Source: CAZAPO01 sp044841755 (GTDB lineage: Bacteria > Bacteroidota > Bacteroidia > Flavobacteriales > Flavobacteriaceae). Taken from it: DNA of 5,260 nt. The stretch spans positions 1 to 5,260 of the forward strand of contig JAXOFM010000012.1 in the NCBI GenBank assembly GCA_044841755.1, given 5' to 3'. The position numbers were made by a program, and so were the translations under genes. The notes below the pieces were generated by a model that ran no database searches, was not told the DNA's origin, and was given only the letters and a program-made list of their open reading frames with translations. Positions 1-5,260 of this stretch are shown here, piece by piece; the first letter of the stretch is position 1, and every line of letters starts with the position of its first letter.

Positions 1-11
1 TTTTTTTAAAG

Positions 12-119
12 AAAGGCGGCGACCTACTCTCCCACGAGTGTAGTACCATCGGCGCTAATGGGCTTAACTTCTCTGTTCGGAATGGTAAGAGGTGAGCCCC
101 ATTGCTATAACCACCTTAA
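12..119 (-). rRNA. rrf: 5S ribosomal RNA, complete
   Basis: This encodes the 5S rRNA of the 50S central protuberance. On the minus strand AAGGTGG (117-111) pairs with CCGCCTT (19-13) as terminal helix I with one G-U. The conserved CCGAACAGAGAAGTTAAG (about 80-63) and GAGAGTAGGTCG (about 32-21) segments are present. Length is about 108 nt, as usual for Flavobacteriia (E. coli 120). The ends are set by helix I with 1-2 bases of overhang. It is the last gene seen in the operon; the 11 remaining bases (minus strand TCTTTAAAAAAA-like) show no terminator hairpin, so the operon end is outside the window. Confidence 0.95.
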
Positions 120-201
120 GTCTTTGGCTGATTTTACAGCACTAATATTTTAACATATTGAAAAAATTACATGAATAATTGTACTTAAAAAAGAACGGCT
201 G
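120..201 (-). other. 23S–5S spacer
   Basis: This AT-rich spacer of about 80 bases has no gene or tRNA. The part next to 23S forms the processing stalk. The part next to 5S (150-120) shows nothing recognisable beyond a short AT-rich stretch and CAGCC/GGCTG-type G+C patches. Confidence 0.7.

Positions 202-211
<10 letters not shown>
151..211 (-). repeat. 23S processing stalk, downstream arms
   Basis: This segment spans the 23S 3' end and most of the 23S–5S spacer. From inside out its arms GCTTATTGTAC (211-201), TCTTTTTTAA (194-185), TACAATTAT (183-175) and the stretch 174-153 are complementary, in nested order, to segments upstream of 23S between 3012 and 3152. Cutting would release pre-23S and free pre-5S. 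Confidence 0.7.
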
Positions 212-3019
<2,808 letters not shown>

Positions 3020-3049
3020 TACTTTTTGTCTTTTTAATGAGTTACATTA

Positions 3050-3074
3050 CTAAAGAATCTTTACAGATTCTTAG
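3050..3074 (-). other. hairpin in the tRNA-Ala–23S spacer
   Basis: The minus strand reads CTAAGAATCT, loop GTAA, AGATTCTTTAG: a 10-bp stem with one bulged base. It lies inside the single-stranded part of the 23S processing stalk. It lacks the U-run and G+C content of an intrinsic terminator, so it is more likely a branch of the precursor fold. Confidence 0.5.
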
Positions 3075-3077
3075 GTT

Positions 3078-3098
3078 ATAATTGCTCGTTACAATTAT
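3078..3098 (-). other. small hairpin in the tRNA-Ala–23S spacer
   Basis: The minus strand reads ATAATTG, a 7-base loop, CAATTAT: a 7-bp perfect AT-rich stem. The 5' half (ATAATTGTA) is also complementary to the 23S–5S spacer at 175-183, so a local hairpin and a long-range helix compete for it. Confidence 0.45.
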
Positions 3099-3142
3099 TA
3101 ATTTTATTAAATATTTCTATCTAATTTTCATGTATCTTTTTT

Positions 3143-3158
3143 CAATATGTCAATGAAC
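3143..3158 (-). promoter_or_regulatory. spacer boxA-like antitermination element before 23S
   Basis: The minus strand reads GTTCATTGACATATTG, nearly the same as the leader copy GTTCATTAAACATATTG. A second boxA between the spacer tRNAs and 23S is the arrangement known from E. coli rrn operons, where it re-loads Nus factors for the long 23S. Its 3' half (ACATATTG) also forms the outer end of the 23S processing stem, so the site may serve first as a protein site and later as an RNA helix. Confidence 0.6.
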
Positions 3159-3162
3159 GTTT

Positions 3163-3177
3163 TCAGCATCTCGCTGA
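3163..3177 (-). promoter_or_regulatory. spacer hairpin preceding boxA, boxB-like position
   Basis: The minus strand reads TCAGC, loop GAGAT, GCTGA: a 5-bp stem beginning 3 bases after the tRNA-Ala end and finishing 4 bases before the boxA-like element. The hairpin-then-boxA order repeats the leader arrangement, though the hairpin sequences differ. It could also be a processing mark for the tRNA-Ala 3' end. Confidence 0.45.
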
Positions 3178-3180
3178 TCG

Positions 3181-3341
<161 letters not shown>

Positions 3342-3415
3342 TAGTCTCAGGCAGACTCGAACTGCCGACCTCTACATTATCAGTGTAGCGCTCTAACCAG
3401 CTGAGCTATGAGACT
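3342..3415 (-). tRNA. trnI: tRNA-Ile (anticodon GAU)
   Basis: The 74-nt cloverleaf decodes AUC/AUU isoleucine codons. On the minus strand the acceptor AGTCTCA pairs perfectly with TGAGACT, the D arm is GCTC...GAGC, the anticodon stem is CTACA/TGTAG around loop CTGATAA with anticodon GAT at 3381-3379, and the T arm GGCAG/CTGCC encloses TTCGAGT. The discriminator is A. The first pair is A1-U72, as in E. coli tRNA-Ile(GAU). The bases after A73 are CT, so the 3' CCA is not encoded and must be added by the CCA enzyme. Position after 16S and before tRNA-Ala is the classic spacer arrangement. No intron. Confidence 0.97.
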
Positions 3416-3451
3416 CTACTTTTTTCTTAGTTCTTAATAATTAACAGCTTT

Positions 3452-3488
3452 AAGAGAATAAACTATCTCTTTCCTCTCTACCTTAGTT
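3452..3488 (-). repeat. 16S processing stem, downstream arms
   Basis: These are the partners of the leader arms: AACTAAGGTA (3488-3479) and GTTTATTCTCTT (3463-3452), complementary to 5087-5075 and 5118-5107. They lie in the 16S–tRNA-Ile spacer (3416-3504), which has no other recognisable element. Cleavage here would separate pre-16S from the tRNA part of the precursor. Confidence 0.6.
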
Positions 3489-3504
3489 TAGTCGTCTTTC
3501 TCTA

Positions 3505-5031
<1,527 letters not shown>

Positions 5032-5044
5032 TAAATCTTTAAAA

Positions 5045-5061
5045 GACTTAATAAATAAGTC
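5045..5061 (-). other. small hairpin just upstream of 16S
   Basis: The minus strand reads GACTTA, loop TTTAT, TAAGTC: a 6-bp perfect stem that ends 13 bases before the predicted mature 16S 5' end. It sits inside the loop closed by the 16S processing stem and follows an A-run. It may help 5' end maturation or 16S folding; no known family was recognised. Confidence 0.4.
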
Positions 5062-5074
5062 TCTTTTTTTAAAC

Positions 5075-5118
5075 AACTAATTAGGTAATTGATCGTACTC
5101 AAAATGGTCTATTCTCTT
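5075..5118 (-). repeat. 16S processing stem, upstream arms
   Basis: Two short segments are complementary to two segments downstream of 16S, in properly nested order. AAGAGAATAGAC (5118-5107) pairs with GTTTATTCTCTT (3463-3452) over 12 bp with one G-U. TACCTAATTAGTT (5087-5075) pairs with AACTAAGGTA (3488-3479) over 10 bp with a 3-base bulge. Together they close a helix around the whole 16S, the usual substrate of RNase III in pre-rRNA. The pairing was read by eye; cleavage sites are not known. Confidence 0.6.
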
Positions 5119-5160
5119 GTCTGATAAAAGCCGTTTCCAACTTCTATCTTACGCTGTCAA

Positions 5161-5178
5161 TCAATATGTTTAATGAAC
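5161..5178 (-). promoter_or_regulatory. leader boxA-like antitermination element
   Basis: The minus strand reads GTTCATTAAACATATTGA. The first 12 bases resemble bacterial boxA (E. coli rrn TGCTCTTTAACA), the RNA site bound by NusB-NusE (S10), which keeps RNA polymerase from terminating early in untranslated rRNA operons. A second copy, GTTCATTGACATATTG, lies before 23S. Recurrence at the two expected places of one operon is the main evidence. The A at the fifth position replaces the usual C/T of boxA. Binding is inferred from similarity only. Confidence 0.6.
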
Positions 5179-5193
5179 TTTTATTCTTCTTCT

Positions 5194-5215
5194 CTTATCC
5201 CATTCCTGCGATAAG
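5194..5215 (-). promoter_or_regulatory. start-proximal hairpin, boxB-like position
   Basis: The minus strand reads CTTATC (5215-5210), a 10-base loop, then GATAAG (5199-5194): a 6-bp perfect stem at or next to the predicted 5' end of the transcript and about 15 bases upstream of the boxA-like element. The order hairpin-then-boxA matches rrn antitermination leaders of other bacteria. Its role here is inferred; it could instead simply protect the 5' end. Confidence 0.45.
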
Positions 5216-5221
5216 CGGGTG

Positions 5222-5253
5222 CAAATATAAAACCCTTTTTTTATTCCAACAAA
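5222..5253 (-). promoter_or_regulatory. rRNA operon promoter, Bacteroidota type (-33 TTTG / -7 TAnnTTTG)
   Basis: On the minus strand TATATTTG (5229-5222) matches the Bacteroidota -7 consensus TAnnTTTG. Upstream lies TTTGTTG (5253-5247), giving either TTTG with a 20-base spacer or TTG with a 17-base spacer; both fit the known -33 box spacing. There is no TTGACA/TATAAT pair. This is the form recognised by the atypical primary sigma factor of Bacteroidota. An A-rich and G-rich spacer separates the boxes. Transcription should start a few bases downstream, near 5214-5217 (inferred). The window ends 7 bases upstream of the -33 box, so an UP element or a second upstream promoter cannot be judged. 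No other TAnnTTTG was found between here and 16S. Confidence 0.85.
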
Positions 5254-5260
5254 ACCTTTT

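Larger units (their letters stand above)
5032..5216 (-). other. rRNA operon 5' leader (pre-16S)
   Basis: This is the transcribed, AT-rich segment between the inferred start site and mature 16S. It has no plausible coding region. In order of transcription it holds a start-proximal hairpin (5215-5194), a boxA-like element (5178-5161), the upstream arms of the 16S processing stem (5118-5107 and 5087-5075), an A-run, and a small hairpin GACTTA-TTTAT-TAAGTC (5061-5045) just before 16S. The layout is that of a precursor leader removed during 16S maturation. The start is inferred from the promoter and the end from alignment to the E. coli 16S 5' end. Confidence 0.75.

Noticed and set aside
3050..3074. 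Possible intrinsic terminator between tRNA-Ala and 23S
   Set aside because: The stem is AT-rich with no U-run after it, and a terminator here would separate 23S from its promoter.

Overview
The window is one complete ribosomal RNA operon, transcribed entirely on the minus strand (right to left): promoter – leader – 16S – tRNA-Ile(GAU) – tRNA-Ala(UGC) – 23S – 5S. I see no protein-coding gene. All open reading frames of about 60-150 codons lie over or antisense to conserved rRNA and are treated as spurious.

The organism is a member of Bacteroidota, most likely Flavobacteriaceae. The 16S carries a perfect match to the Cytophaga-Flavobacterium signature TGGTCCGTGTCTCAGTAC (plus-strand reading, 4693-4710). 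The promoter upstream of 16S has the Bacteroidota -33/-7 form (TTTG / TAnnTTTG) rather than the sigma-70 form. The spacers are very AT-rich, neither tRNA encodes CCA, and 23S has the A2057-U2611 pair. The variable regions resemble marine Flavobacteriaceae (Winogradskyella/Olleya/Psychroserpens-like), but I cannot settle the genus by reading.

Layout from the right edge: promoter 5222-5253; about 185 nt leader with a hairpin and a boxA-like element (5161-5178); 16S rRNA 3505-5031; spacer with the downstream arm of the 16S processing stem; tRNA-Ile 3342-3415; AT-rich spacer with a hairpin; tRNA-Ala 3181-3254; second spacer with another hairpin plus boxA-like element (3143-3177); 23S rRNA 202-3019; short spacer; 5S rRNA 12-119. 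The window stops just past 5S, so the terminator or any further operon gene is outside it.

The spacers can be largely explained. One pair of complementary arms closes around 16S and a longer, multi-part pair closes around 23S, as expected for RNase III-type excision of both rRNAs from one precursor. A 'hairpin then boxA' module occurs twice, once before 16S and once before 23S, as in rRNA antitermination systems. This is a conserved housekeeping locus. I found no undescribed defence, mobile or catalytic system; the items worth a second look are the spacer architecture, a possible competing pairing in the precursor, and lineage-specific rRNA positions.
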